Source: Desulfurobacteriaceae bacterium (lineage in GTDB: Bacteria > Aquificota > Aquificia > Desulfurobacteriales > Desulfurobacteriaceae). Taken from it: a stretch of 5,835 nucleotides of DNA. Shown piece after piece: positions 1-5,835 of the stretch (position 1 is the first letter of the stretch; every line of letters begins with the position of its first letter). The position numbers and the translations under genes were made by a program. The notes beneath the pieces are model-generated. The model did not search any database. It worked only from the letters and a program-made list of their open reading frames with translations, and was not told where the DNA came from. Location: the NCBI GenBank assembly GCA_027064485.1, contig JAMOPR010000288.1, forward strand, positions 1-5,835. The letters are read 5' to 3'.

Positions 1-760
1 GAACGATGTATAAAACGATTAAACCTAAGAGTATCCTGTAAACGCCAAAAGGAATGAAAGAGTGATTTTTCACGTAAGAAAGCAACCATTTAACCGAAAC
101 AAAGGCAGAGATAAAAGCAACGATAAAACCAACAGTTAGAATTCCTAACTTATCTAAGGTGAACGTAGATGCGTTCTTTACAAGCTCAAAACCGGAAGCT
201 GCAAACATTGTTGGAATGGCAAGAAGGAAAGAGAATTCCGTTGCCGCCTCTCTGTCCATTCCCAAAAGCATTCCCCCAATTATTGTTGAACCGGAACGGG
301 AAGTTCCCGGAACCATAGCCAAGGATTGAAAAATCCCCACCGCCACTGCCTTCCAATAGGGCAACTCATCAACATCTTTTATTGAACGGGACAGTCTATC
401 GTAAAACAGTTCCACCACAATAAAAATAACACCCCACACAATAAGCATCGTAGCCACAATTTTTTCGCTGAAGAGGGATTCAAAATACTTGTGAAAGAGC
501 AGTCCCAAAACACCGGTAGGGATAAAAGCTGCAATGAGTTTTTTCCAAAGAGTTACATCTTTCGACAGTTTACTTCTATATATCCATAGAACGGCTAAAA
601 TTGCACCAAGCTGAATTACTATTTCAAACGTTTTTTCAAAAGTATTCTGCTTAAGTCCTAAAAGGGAAGAAACTAATATCATATGACCGGTAGAAGAAAT
701 CGGAAGGAATTCAGTCACGCCTTCTACAATACCTAAAACAACAGCATCGAGCAGATTCAA
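1..760 (-). CDS. uppP: Undecaprenyl-diphosphate phosphatase UppP (BacA family), 3' end cut by window edge
   Basis: This integral membrane enzyme removes one phosphate from undecaprenyl diphosphate, recycling the lipid carrier of peptidoglycan synthesis; extra copies of the family give bacitracin resistance. I translated it by hand from a TTG at 758-760: 253 codons are visible and the frame stays open to the left edge. Family members are about 265-275 residues, so only the last few are missing. Seen: EGVTEFLPISSTGHMIL at residues 13-29, with the Glu pair (E13, E17) and His26 that match E17, E21 and H30 of the E. coli enzyme, and the phosphate-binding PGTSRSGST at 151-159 with Arg155. Hydrophobic stretches at roughly 45-60, 75-90, 100-118, 137-150, 174-190, 205-225 and 237-253 fit a polytopic protein. 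The TTG start is supported by GGAGGT six nucleotides upstream and by family alignment, since the first motif begins about 12 residues in. It overlaps the thiL stop by 4 nt (TTGA), suggesting translational coupling. Confidence 0.96.
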   Translation of the reverse strand, partial: MNLLDAVVLGIVEGVTEFLPISSTGHMILVSSLLGLKQNTFEKTFEIVIQLGAILAVLWIYRSKLSKDVTLWKKLIAAFIPTGVLGLLFHKYFESLFSEKIVATMLIVWGVIFIVVELFYDRLSRSIKDVDELPYWKAVAVGIFQSLAMVPGTSRSGSTIIGGMLLGMDREAATEFSFLLAIPTMFAASGFELVKNASTFTLDKLGILTVGFIVAFISAFVSVKWLLSYVKNHSFIPFGVYRILLGLIVLYIV

Positions 761-1710
761 CGTTTACCTCCAAAGTGGTTGTAACCTTTCTTTTCCACTT
801 TTCTACCGTCAACGAAAACGCCTTTACCTTCAGTAACTTCACCGATTACCGTAAATCCCAAAGATTCCACGTCAGAAAGAAGACGCTCGTTAAACGTAAT
901 TATCAACTCATAATCCTCTCCGCCGTAAAGGGCGTATTTCAAAGCTGTCTCGCGACTGCCGGCGTATGAGAGGAGGTGGGGGGAGAGGGGGATTTTTTCA
1001 CTTTCCAGCTTAACAGCAACGCCAGAAGACTCAGCTATGGTATACAGATTAAAAGCAAGACCGTCACTAACATCGGTGCACGCTTTTACGCCTAAATTCA
1101 AGGCTTCTATTCCCTTTTCTACTCGCGGAATAGGATTCAAAAACCTCTCAACTAAAAAGCGATTTTCAACTTCTCCTTTCAAAAGCTGCTCCAACCCGGC
1201 AGCACTATCCCCAAAAGTCCCCGTAACAGCAACCAAATCTCCCGGTTTAGCTTTAGAACGCAACATATAGCCATTTCCCTTACCTACTAAAAAAAAGGAA
1301 AAAGTTTTCACAGAACTCTTAGAAGTATCCCCTCCAATAACGGTAATTTTTAGCTCACTACAAAAATCAGAAATTCCGTCATAAAACTCTTCTAATTCCT
1401 TTAAATCATAAGACTCAGGAATCAAAAGGTCAATCAACCCATAAGTAGGAATTCCCCCCATAGATGCTATATCGCTTGCAGAAATAGCTACTAACTTTCT
1501 TCCTAAAGAATAGTAAAGGTTAGAAACACTTTCCTTCCAATTATCTAAAAAATGAACACCTTCAACCAAAACATCAGTAGTAAAGAAACAGAAACCATCG
1601 TTATTTTTTACTACCGCTGCATCGTCGCCAATACCAACTACCACCTCAGAATTAAAAACTGATAATTTACGAGAGAGAAAAGAGATAAGGGAAAACTCAT
1701 CTAACTTCAT
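757..1710 (-). CDS. thiL: Thiamine-monophosphate kinase ThiL
   Basis: Cytoplasmic enzyme that phosphorylates thiamine monophosphate with ATP to make thiamine diphosphate, the active cofactor. The 317-residue length is normal for ThiL, a member of the PurM/AIR-synthetase-like superfamily. Motifs seen in order: GIGDDAAVV at 26-34 with the metal-binding Asp pair; TTDVLVEGVHF at 44-54; SDIASMGG at 79-86; GGDTS at 127-131; VTGTFGDSAAGL at 163-174 at the start of the C-terminal domain; TDVSDGL at 212-218; GGEDYEL at 263-269; and a terminal GYNHF, where many homologues have GW-D/E-HF. The ATG is the first possible start, because the codon just before it in frame is a TAG stop. The gene overlaps the 3' end of the small cysteine-rich gene by 14 nt and ends 4 nt into uppP. 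The coding strand has a run of eight T near 1289-1296 with the frame intact. No key residue is missing. Confidence 0.97.
   Translation of the reverse strand: MKLDEFSLISFLSRKLSVFNSEVVVGIGDDAAVVKNNDGFCFFTTDVLVEGVHFLDNWKESVSNLYYSLGRKLVAISASDIASMGGIPTYGLIDLLIPESYDLKELEEFYDGISDFCSELKITVIGGDTSKSSVKTFSFFLVGKGNGYMLRSKAKPGDLVAVTGTFGDSAAGLEQLLKGEVENRFLVERFLNPIPRVEKGIEALNLGVKACTDVSDGLAFNLYTIAESSGVAVKLESEKIPLSPHLLSYAGSRETALKYALYGGEDYELIITFNERLLSDVESLGFTVIGEVTEGKGVFVDGRKVEKKGYNHFGGKR
766..771 (-). promoter_or_regulatory. Shine-Dalgarno of uppP, decides a TTG start
   Basis: The minus strand reads GGAGGT, then five bases (TAAAC plus G, six in all before the start), then TTG. It lies inside the last codons of thiL. 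No ATG or GTG with comparable spacing precedes the conserved UppP N-terminal motif, so this site fixes the non-ATG start. Confidence 0.8.
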
Positions 1711-2077
1711 CTACAGATTGGACCTCCAGATAACAAACACCCTTAGGGGTTTTCTTTACAACAGCGCGGAAAAAAACCTCCTTTCCCCTGTCCATAACGG
1801 GGTCAAGCCCTCCCGTTCCTTTCAGATATATACACCCAGAAGAATCTTTAACACAAGCATCACACCTTGTTATACCGGGAGGAACGCACCCTTCCATACA
1901 GTGCCATCCCTCATAAACAGCTCTAACTGCTACCCTTTCCCCCTCTAATTCGCTACAGTGTTTTATAATGTCTCCAATCTGTTCATACCTCAAATTTACA
2001 CTTCCGTTAATGGTAGGAGTAGCAACGCAGGAAAAAGAAAAAATTGCAAGAAACGGCAGAAATACAAATTTCTTCAT
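1697..2077 (-). CDS. Small cysteine-rich exported protein of unknown function, possibly lipid-anchored, OB-like
   Basis: I do not recognise a named family. With the preferred ATG at 2077 the product is 126 residues. It opens with a typical export signal: MKK, then a hydrophobic core to about residue 16, then Cys17. The preceding residues (S-F-S-C) make a weak lipobox, so either a lipoprotein or a signal-peptidase-I substrate cut near Ala19 is possible. The mature part has seven cysteines (41, 60, 64, 72, 75, 82, 115); five are packed as C-x3-C-x7-C-x2-C-x6-C at 60-82. The surrounding pattern of short beta-like segments (GERVAVRAVYEGW at 46-58, GCIYLKG at 81-87, GKEVFFRAVVKK at 98-109, VCYLEVQSV at 114-122) resembles an OB-fold barrel, which is inference. 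The cysteines could bind metal or form disulfides; there is no CxxCH haem site. A longer version starting at a TTG at 2090-2092 is possible but has no Shine-Dalgarno. It follows the C11 peptidase gene by 11 nt and overlaps thiL by 14 nt. Confidence 0.85.
   Translation of the reverse strand: MKKFVFLPFLAIFSFSCVATPTINGSVNLRYEQIGDIIKHCSELEGERVAVRAVYEGWHCMEGCVPPGITRCDACVKDSSGCIYLKGTGGLDPVMDRGKEVFFRAVVKKTPKGVCYLEVQSVDEVR
1722..1727 (-). promoter_or_regulatory. Shine-Dalgarno of thiL, long spacing
   Basis: The minus strand reads GGAGGT 11 nt before the thiL ATG, inside the coding region of the preceding gene (codons for Leu-Glu-Val). The spacing is longer than the usual 5-9 nt, but an in-frame TAG immediately before the ATG rules out any earlier start. 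Ribosomes finishing the upstream gene stop 14 nt inside thiL, so re-initiation may help. Confidence 0.65.
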
Positions 2078-2082
2078 TTCAA

Positions 2083-2090
2083 CACCTCTC
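2083..2090 (-). promoter_or_regulatory. Shine-Dalgarno of the small cysteine-rich gene, decides its start
   Basis: The minus strand reads GAGAGGTG five bases before the ATG at 2075-2077. The alternative in-frame TTG at 2090-2092 sits on this site itself and has no purine-rich element before it, so the ATG giving an MKK signal peptide is preferred. Confidence 0.7.
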
Positions 2091-3315
2091 AATGAGAAAA
2101 ATATCGTTCCAAAAATTCATCCCACTCGGTTTCTGTAAAAGGATTGTAATAATTCTCATCAAGCACTTCACCACTATCGTCAACAAGGGTTATTGGATGT
2201 GCAGCATCAGCAAAGTAGTAATCAAAATCGTTAACCTTATTTGAACTGGGGAAGAATATAGAGATACCTGTCAAATTTGAATTGGGTGAAATATACTTAT
2301 AAAAAGAATTAATCCTATCAACAATGTCAGAAACGTAACTGTTAGATAAACATTCACTAACCCTGTAAGCAAAATTACCTAAATCTATAGTCCCCAAACT
2401 TTCCAAATCATCATTTGTAACCGATGGATTTTGACGCGCACTGTAGAAACATCCATAATTACTATCAAGTAAACTAATAAATTGGTTAATATCTCTTACC
2501 AAAACATTAACATCAGAACTTTTAACGGCAATCATCGTATAATTACCAGGTTCAGAAGCATAGGCTTTCCTGTAAGCATCAACAATTACTTTTCCAAAAG
2601 CGTAAGCATCTAAAGAAGGATTGTTACTCACTTCTTTCATAACGTATGAATAATTCCAACCCTCATAAGGTTCTGAAACTTCCGAAGCTACAACAACATC
2701 CGTGTAATCTTTTATATCGTAAAACACCTCCAAATTTCCCATCAAACACTCATCAAAACCTATCAGGTTTATTCTTATACCGTCATCGCTTAACTTCTGT
2801 AAAGCCTCTTTCAGTTCATGCATATACAGGTAATCATCATCCGTAACGTCTTCTGCCGCCGCCCTAAACTTATCGGGATGGCTAACGCCTCTCCAAGCAT
2901 CTCCGTGATTCCACATAATCAAAGCAACGTTAGAATAGGGATATTTTCTTGCGTATTTTTCAACAAAATTAACCAGCGTAGAAGGTTCTCCCATGTTAGG
3001 TTCAGGAACAGAAAACTCATCAAAAGAAGAATTCTCATAGTTATAATCGTATATCGTCCCCCCCTCATTTCCAAAAGTATCTCTCAATACAACAACTTTT
3101 ACTTGAGGAGAATACTTAACGCTTTCAATTTCTCTCAAATCCTCTGCCGTAGCGCCACTCAAGCTATTATCTCCATCCATATAAATTAAAACCAACCAAC
3201 CGTTTTTAACTCCTACATGATTTTCAGACTCACTGCTACTTCCACCACTACCACCGCCACCGCAAGAAGCAAGTAAAAAAACGATTAAAAGGCAAAAAGA
3301 AAAAAGCTTTTTCAT
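2089..3315 (-). CDS. Clostripain-family (peptidase C11) cysteine endopeptidase, lipoprotein
   Basis: A 408-residue predicted surface cysteine peptidase. Signal: MKK, hydrophobic core, and a clear lipobox LASC with Cys18 as the lipidation site. Next comes a Gly/Ser-rich tether (residues 18-32) that would hold the enzyme off the membrane. The peptidase domain starts at WLVLIYMDGDNSL (40-52), the usual opening strand of the C11 family. The probable catalytic dyad is His137 in LIMWNHGDAW (132-141) and Cys190 in IGFDECLMG (185-193), each preceded by a hydrophobic strand as in caspase-like clan CD folds. ASEVSEPYEGW (210-220) and GISIFFP (350-356) are further family-like segments. C11 enzymes generally cleave after Arg or Lys and several mature by self-cleavage; the specificity and natural substrate here cannot be read from the sequence. 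The ATG has AAGGAGG five bases upstream. The gene begins 10 nt after nrdJ and is followed at 11 nt by the small exported protein, which suggests a functional pair. Confidence 0.92.
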   Translation of the reverse strand: MKKLFSFCLLIVFLLASCGGGGSGGSSSESENHVGVKNGWLVLIYMDGDNSLSGATAEDLREIESVKYSPQVKVVVLRDTFGNEGGTIYDYNYENSSFDEFSVPEPNMGEPSTLVNFVEKYARKYPYSNVALIMWNHGDAWRGVSHPDKFRAAAEDVTDDDYLYMHELKEALQKLSDDGIRINLIGFDECLMGNLEVFYDIKDYTDVVVASEVSEPYEGWNYSYVMKEVSNNPSLDAYAFGKVIVDAYRKAYASEPGNYTMIAVKSSDVNVLVRDINQFISLLDSNYGCFYSARQNPSVTNDDLESLGTIDLGNFAYRVSECLSNSYVSDIVDRINSFYKYISPNSNLTGISIFFPSSNKVNDFDYYFADAAHPITLVDDSGEVLDENYYNPFTETEWDEFLERYFSH

Positions 3316-3320
3316 AAAAA

Positions 3321-3327
3321 CCTCCTT
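3321..3327 (-). promoter_or_regulatory. Shine-Dalgarno of the C11 peptidase gene, overlapping the nrdJ stop
   Basis: The minus strand reads AAGGAGG five bases (all T) before the ATG at 3313-3315. Its first two bases are the last two of the nrdJ TAA stop, so a ribosome terminating on nrdJ sits on this site. It is the strongest ribosome binding site in the window. Confidence 0.85.
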
Positions 3328-5011
3328 AGCAATGACATTTAACTTTCCTTTTAATTCCGAATTCTATAACACCGCGCTTAGAACCATGCCTAAAAACGGT
3401 TATTCCTTTTAGTTTTTCTTTAAATCCCATAATAAATATCTTTTCAATTTCTTCCACCGTAGTTTCTTCAGGGAGATTTATAGTCTTGGAAACGGCATTG
3501 TCCACATATCTTTGGAAAGTAGCTTGCATTTTAAGGTGCCATTCAGGAGGTATTTCTAAAGCTGTTATGAAAACTTTTTTAAGATTTTCCGATAAACCCT
3601 CAACGTTCCTAACGCTTCCTTCTTCTATAATTCTTTCAATTTCCGATTCGGACAAATTCTTTGCATACTCCATAAGCAGCGGTTCTACATAAATCACTTT
3701 TCTACCATCCAAAACTTCCTTTTCATAAGCAACGGCAAACAGAGGTTCAATGCTTGGAGTAGTTCCAGCAATCATACTTATAGTTCCGGTTGGAGCTATA
3801 CTCGTTCTCGTAGCATTTCTTATTAACTTTCCCTTGTAGACGCTTCTATCCACGTTTGGAAAACTTCCTCTTTCATAAGCAAGTTTAACGGAAGCCTCAA
3901 ACGCTTTTTTACTTATAAAAGACATAACCTTTTCAGCTATTGAAAGAGCCTCTTTTGAACTGTAAGGAATCCCCAACCTGATTAAAAGCTCCGCCCATCC
4001 CATAATGCCAAGACCTATCTTTCTATTACCTTTTGCCATTTTTTCAATTCGTTGGTCAGGATAAACATTTACATCTATAACGTTATCCAAAAACCTTACT
4101 CCCACTTTTACAAGATATGACAATCTCTCCCAATCTATTCCATCCCTTTTAACCACTTTACTTAAGTTTATAGAACCCAAATTACACTCCTCGTAAGGCA
4201 ATAACGGAACTTCACCGCAAGGATTTGTTGCCTCTATCTTTCCTATCAAAGGAGTAGGATTATGCCTGTTAATTTCATCGATGTAGAGAATACCAGGGTC
4301 ACCGCAATCCCAAGCGCTTTCTGCCATTAATCTCAACAATTTTTTAGCTTTTACTTTCTTCCATACTTTACCATCACGTGGATTAACCAATTCGAGAGTT
4401 CTATTCTTTTTCACTTTTTCGAAAAATTCATCCGAACAAGCCACAGAAATGTTAAAGTTCGAAAAACTCTTTCTATCTCTCTTGCAAGTTATAAATTCCT
4501 CAACATCAGGATGATAAACGGAAAGAACCCCCATATTTGCACCGCGCCGTTTACCACCCTGCTTAATTGAATCGGTAACACAGTCAAACACTTTCATGAA
4601 GGAAACAGGACCAGAAGCAACGCCGTTAGTGCTTTTAACTTTATCTCCTTTAGGTCTCAGCTTGGAAAAAGAAAAACCCGTTCCACCGCCAGTTTTTTGA
4701 ATTTTAGCCATCAAGGAAACAGTATCGAAAATTTCCTCTATTGAATCTTCAACAGGAAGAACAAAGCAGGCAGCTAACTGCCCCAACTCTGTCCCAGCGT
4801 TCATAAGAGTTGGAGAATTGGGAAGAAACTCAAGATTAACCATTACCTCATAAAATCTTTCTTCCCACTCTTCGGCAACAGAAGGAGAAGCGTAGTATAG
4901 TTCGGCAAGAGAAACAGCTTTAGCAACCCGACGAAACATATCTTCAGGTGTTTCGTTAGGTCTTAAGTAGCGCGCCTTTAAAATTTCGAGAGCCGAGTTG
5001 CTAAGGTTCAT
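3326..5011 (-). CDS. nrdJ: Class II (adenosylcobalamin-dependent) ribonucleotide reductase, compact form
   Basis: Cytoplasmic enzyme that reduces ribonucleotides to deoxyribonucleotides using a thiyl radical generated with coenzyme B12, independent of oxygen. Seen in 561 residues: NSPTLMNAG at 65-73; Cys82 in AACFVLP; the GGGTGFSFS loop at 108-116; GGKRRGANMG at 152-161; the active-site NPCGE at 263-267 (Asn263, Cys265, Glu267); Cys276 in ECNLGS; and PTGTIS at 407-412. Cys265 as the thiyl residue, with Cys82 and Cys276 as the redox pair, reproduces the spacing I recall for the Thermotoga maritima enzyme (C322, C134, C333). No ATP-cone precedes the catalytic core, so overall-activity control by ATP/dATP is not expected. 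The protein is short for a bacterial NrdJ and ends Cys-His-Cys, a plausible C-terminal relay pair that would re-reduce the active site. Class II is assigned by motif style, the lack of a visible small-subunit gene and a non-glycyl C terminus. The ATG overlaps the fabD stop (ATGA). Confidence 0.95.
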   Translation of the reverse strand: MNLSNSALEILKARYLRPNETPEDMFRRVAKAVSLAELYYASPSVAEEWEERFYEVMVNLEFLPNSPTLMNAGTELGQLAACFVLPVEDSIEEIFDTVSLMAKIQKTGGGTGFSFSKLRPKGDKVKSTNGVASGPVSFMKVFDCVTDSIKQGGKRRGANMGVLSVYHPDVEEFITCKRDRKSFSNFNISVACSDEFFEKVKKNRTLELVNPRDGKVWKKVKAKKLLRLMAESAWDCGDPGILYIDEINRHNPTPLIGKIEATNPCGEVPLLPYEECNLGSINLSKVVKRDGIDWERLSYLVKVGVRFLDNVIDVNVYPDQRIEKMAKGNRKIGLGIMGWAELLIRLGIPYSSKEALSIAEKVMSFISKKAFEASVKLAYERGSFPNVDRSVYKGKLIRNATRTSIAPTGTISMIAGTTPSIEPLFAVAYEKEVLDGRKVIYVEPLLMEYAKNLSESEIERIIEEGSVRNVEGLSENLKKVFITALEIPPEWHLKMQATFQRYVDNAVSKTINLPEETTVEEIEKIFIMGFKEKLKGITVFRHGSKRGVIEFGIKRKVKCHC

Positions 5012-5835
5012 TGAAGTTCCTTCAAAACCTTCTCCACATCTGCTGGTTTCTCAACGTTTAAAACCTTCAAACTTTTATCTATCCTTCTAACAAGCCCTTT
5101 TAGCACGTTTTTAGGTCCTATCTCTAAAAGCAGTTCAATACCCATTTCTTTCATCTTTAAAACATCCTCAACCCACCTAACCGAAGAAAATACCTGCCTA
5201 TAAAAAGAATCTTTAATCTCTTCAGCATTCGTTATTAACTTAACATCTGCGTTATTGAGAACAGGAATTTGAGCATCGGAAAAATGCATACCGTTCATTA
5301 ATTCTTTCAGCCTCTCAGCAGCAGGTTTCATAAGCTCAGAATGAAAAGGCGCAGAAACAGAAAGCCTAACCACCCTTTTAGCACCTGCTCCCTTTAAAAG
5401 CGTTTCAGCCTCTTCAAGAGCTTTCAGCTCACCCGAAATAACCGTTTGCTCTGGGCTGTTGTAATTTGCTACTTGAACAAAGCCGCTTTTTATATTTCCA
5501 AGAATATCTTCTATCTTCTCAGAAGGAAGCCCAATAACGGCAGTCATTCCGCCAACGCCAGGAGGAACAGCTTCCTGCATAAATTTACCTCTTTTCCTTA
5601 CTAAAAAAGCACCGTCTTTGACATTAAAAACCCCTGCTGAAGCTGCAGCAGAAAATTCTCCCAGGGAGTGCCCTGCAACAACAACCGGCTTAACGTTTAA
5701 ACCTTCGGATTCCAAAACCCTTAGAGCAGCCATACTAACGGTAAAAATCGCAGGCTGAGCGTTGTAGGTTAACGTTAGTTCATTTTCAGAGGCTTCAAAG
5801 CACAATTTTGCAATATCAATCCCCACACCTTCAGA
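5008..5835 (-). CDS. fabD: Malonyl-CoA:acyl carrier protein transacylase FabD, 5' end cut by window edge
   Basis: Cytoplasmic enzyme of type II fatty acid synthesis that moves malonyl from CoA to acyl carrier protein, supplying the extender unit. 275 residues are visible and the frame stays open to the right edge. The GTG at 5824-5826 is an internal Val codon, not the start: the sequence before it continues in frame, and the family's N-terminal FPGQGSQ segment (about 35-40 residues) is missing. Numbered from the first visible codon: NAQPA at 25-29, nucleophile Ser57 in GHSLGE (55-60), Arg82 in RGKFMQ, catalytic His165 in APFH, and GPKNVL near 240-245. The Ser-to-Arg (25) and Ser-to-His (108) spacings agree with E. 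coli FabD (S92, R117, H201). The residues define an ACP transacylase rather than a polyketide module, as no other domain is attached. It ends in a 4-nt overlap with nrdJ. Neighbouring fab genes may lie beyond the right edge. Confidence 0.96.
   Translation of the reverse strand, partial: SEGVGIDIAKLCFEASENELTLTYNAQPAIFTVSMAALRVLESEGLNVKPVVVAGHSLGEFSAAASAGVFNVKDGAFLVRKRGKFMQEAVPPGVGGMTAVIGLPSEKIEDILGNIKSGFVQVANYNSPEQTVISGELKALEEAETLLKGAGAKRVVRLSVSAPFHSELMKPAAERLKELMNGMHFSDAQIPVLNNADVKLITNAEEIKDSFYRQVFSSVRWVEDVLKMKEMGIELLLEIGPKNVLKGLVRRIDKSLKVLNVEKPADVEKVLKELQ
5018..5022 (-). promoter_or_regulatory. Shine-Dalgarno of nrdJ inside the fabD 3' end
   Basis: The minus strand reads AAGGA (within GAAGGAA) six bases before the nrdJ ATG at 5009-5011, in the last codons of fabD. 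With the ATGA overlap this fits translational coupling of the two genes. Confidence 0.7.

Larger units (their letters stand above)
1..5835 (-). other. Probable single operon fabD-nrdJ-C11 peptidase-small exported protein-thiL-uppP
   Basis: All six genes share one strand and the longest non-coding gap is 11 nt. Three junctions overlap (4, 14 and 4 nt) and two have gaps (10 and 11 nt). No hairpin followed by a T-run is seen at any junction on the minus strand, and no intergenic space could hold a conventional promoter, though a promoter inside a coding region cannot be excluded. There is no stretch without a gene in the window. Confidence 0.75.

Noticed and set aside
775..969. Open frame of 64 codons on the plus strand
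   Set aside because: Lies wholly antisense to thiL, which has every family motif; the product shows no recognisable domain.
1037..1270. Open frame of 77 codons on the plus strand
   Set aside because: Antisense shadow of thiL with no domain and no supporting context.
1289..1296. Run of eight T on the coding strand within thiL as a possible slippage site
   Set aside because: The frame is intact on both sides and encodes normal ThiL residues; no alternative product of interest follows.
1718..2244. Two plus-strand open frames (1718-1948 and 2044-2244)
   Set aside because: Antisense to the small exported protein and to the end of the C11 peptidase; low-complexity products.
2646..3189. Plus-strand open frames opposite the C11 peptidase, the longest 123 codons
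   Set aside because: The minus-strand gene has a lipobox, His and Cys catalytic motifs and a strong ribosome site; the plus frames have none of this.
3220..3264. Repetitive GGN/AGY-type codons after the peptidase lipobox, considered as a DNA repeat
   Set aside because: Short and imperfect; it encodes the Gly/Ser tether commonly found after lipoprotein cysteines.
3301..3312. Perfect 12-base palindrome AAAAAGCTTTTT just inside the C11 peptidase start
   Set aside because: It has no loop and is explained by Lys-Lys-Leu-Phe codons of a signal peptide in AT-rich DNA; not a credible operator or terminator.
3486..3692. Open frame of 68 codons on the plus strand
   Set aside because: Antisense to conserved nrdJ coding sequence.
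5824..5826. GTG as the start of fabD
   Set aside because: The frame continues upstream in sequence typical of FabD and the N-terminal GQG segment would be lost; the gene is simply cut by the window edge.

Overview
The window is a gene-dense stretch with every convincing gene on the minus strand, so transcription runs from the right edge to the left edge. In transcription order it holds: the 3' part of fabD (malonyl-CoA:ACP transacylase, start beyond the right edge); a compact class II, B12-dependent ribonucleotide reductase (nrdJ); a clostripain-family (C11) cysteine-peptidase lipoprotein; a small, cysteine-rich exported protein of unknown function; thiL (thiamine-monophosphate kinase); and most of uppP (undecaprenyl-diphosphate phosphatase), whose last few codons lie beyond the left edge.

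Genes overlap or nearly touch at every junction: 4 nt (fabD/nrdJ, ATGA), a 10-nt gap (nrdJ/C11), an 11-nt gap (C11/small protein, using the preferred ATG), 14 nt (small protein/thiL) and 4 nt (thiL/uppP, TTGA). Each downstream gene has a recognisable Shine-Dalgarno sequence lying inside or against the end of the gene before it. I see no terminator, no space for an ordinary promoter, no RNA gene, no mobile element and no CRISPR. The simplest reading is one translationally coupled operon.

The organism is a bacterium: it has FabD, UppP, GGAGG-type ribosome binding sites and lipoprotein-type export signals. DNA is moderately AT-rich, coding is tightly packed, proteins are rich in Lys and Glu, and the ribonucleotide reductase is oxygen-independent and short. 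This suggests an anaerobic or thermophilic lineage such as Aquificota (Desulfurobacteriaceae-like). That placement is inference and was not tested.

Four genes serve growth: fatty acid synthesis (fabD), dNTP supply (nrdJ), thiamine diphosphate (thiL) and recycling of the cell-wall lipid carrier (uppP). Between nrdJ and thiL sit two exported proteins of a different character, a surface-anchored cysteine peptidase and a small protein with seven cysteines in its mature domain. This pair is the least explained part of the window and the best candidate for something undescribed. I found no clear evidence of a wholly new system.
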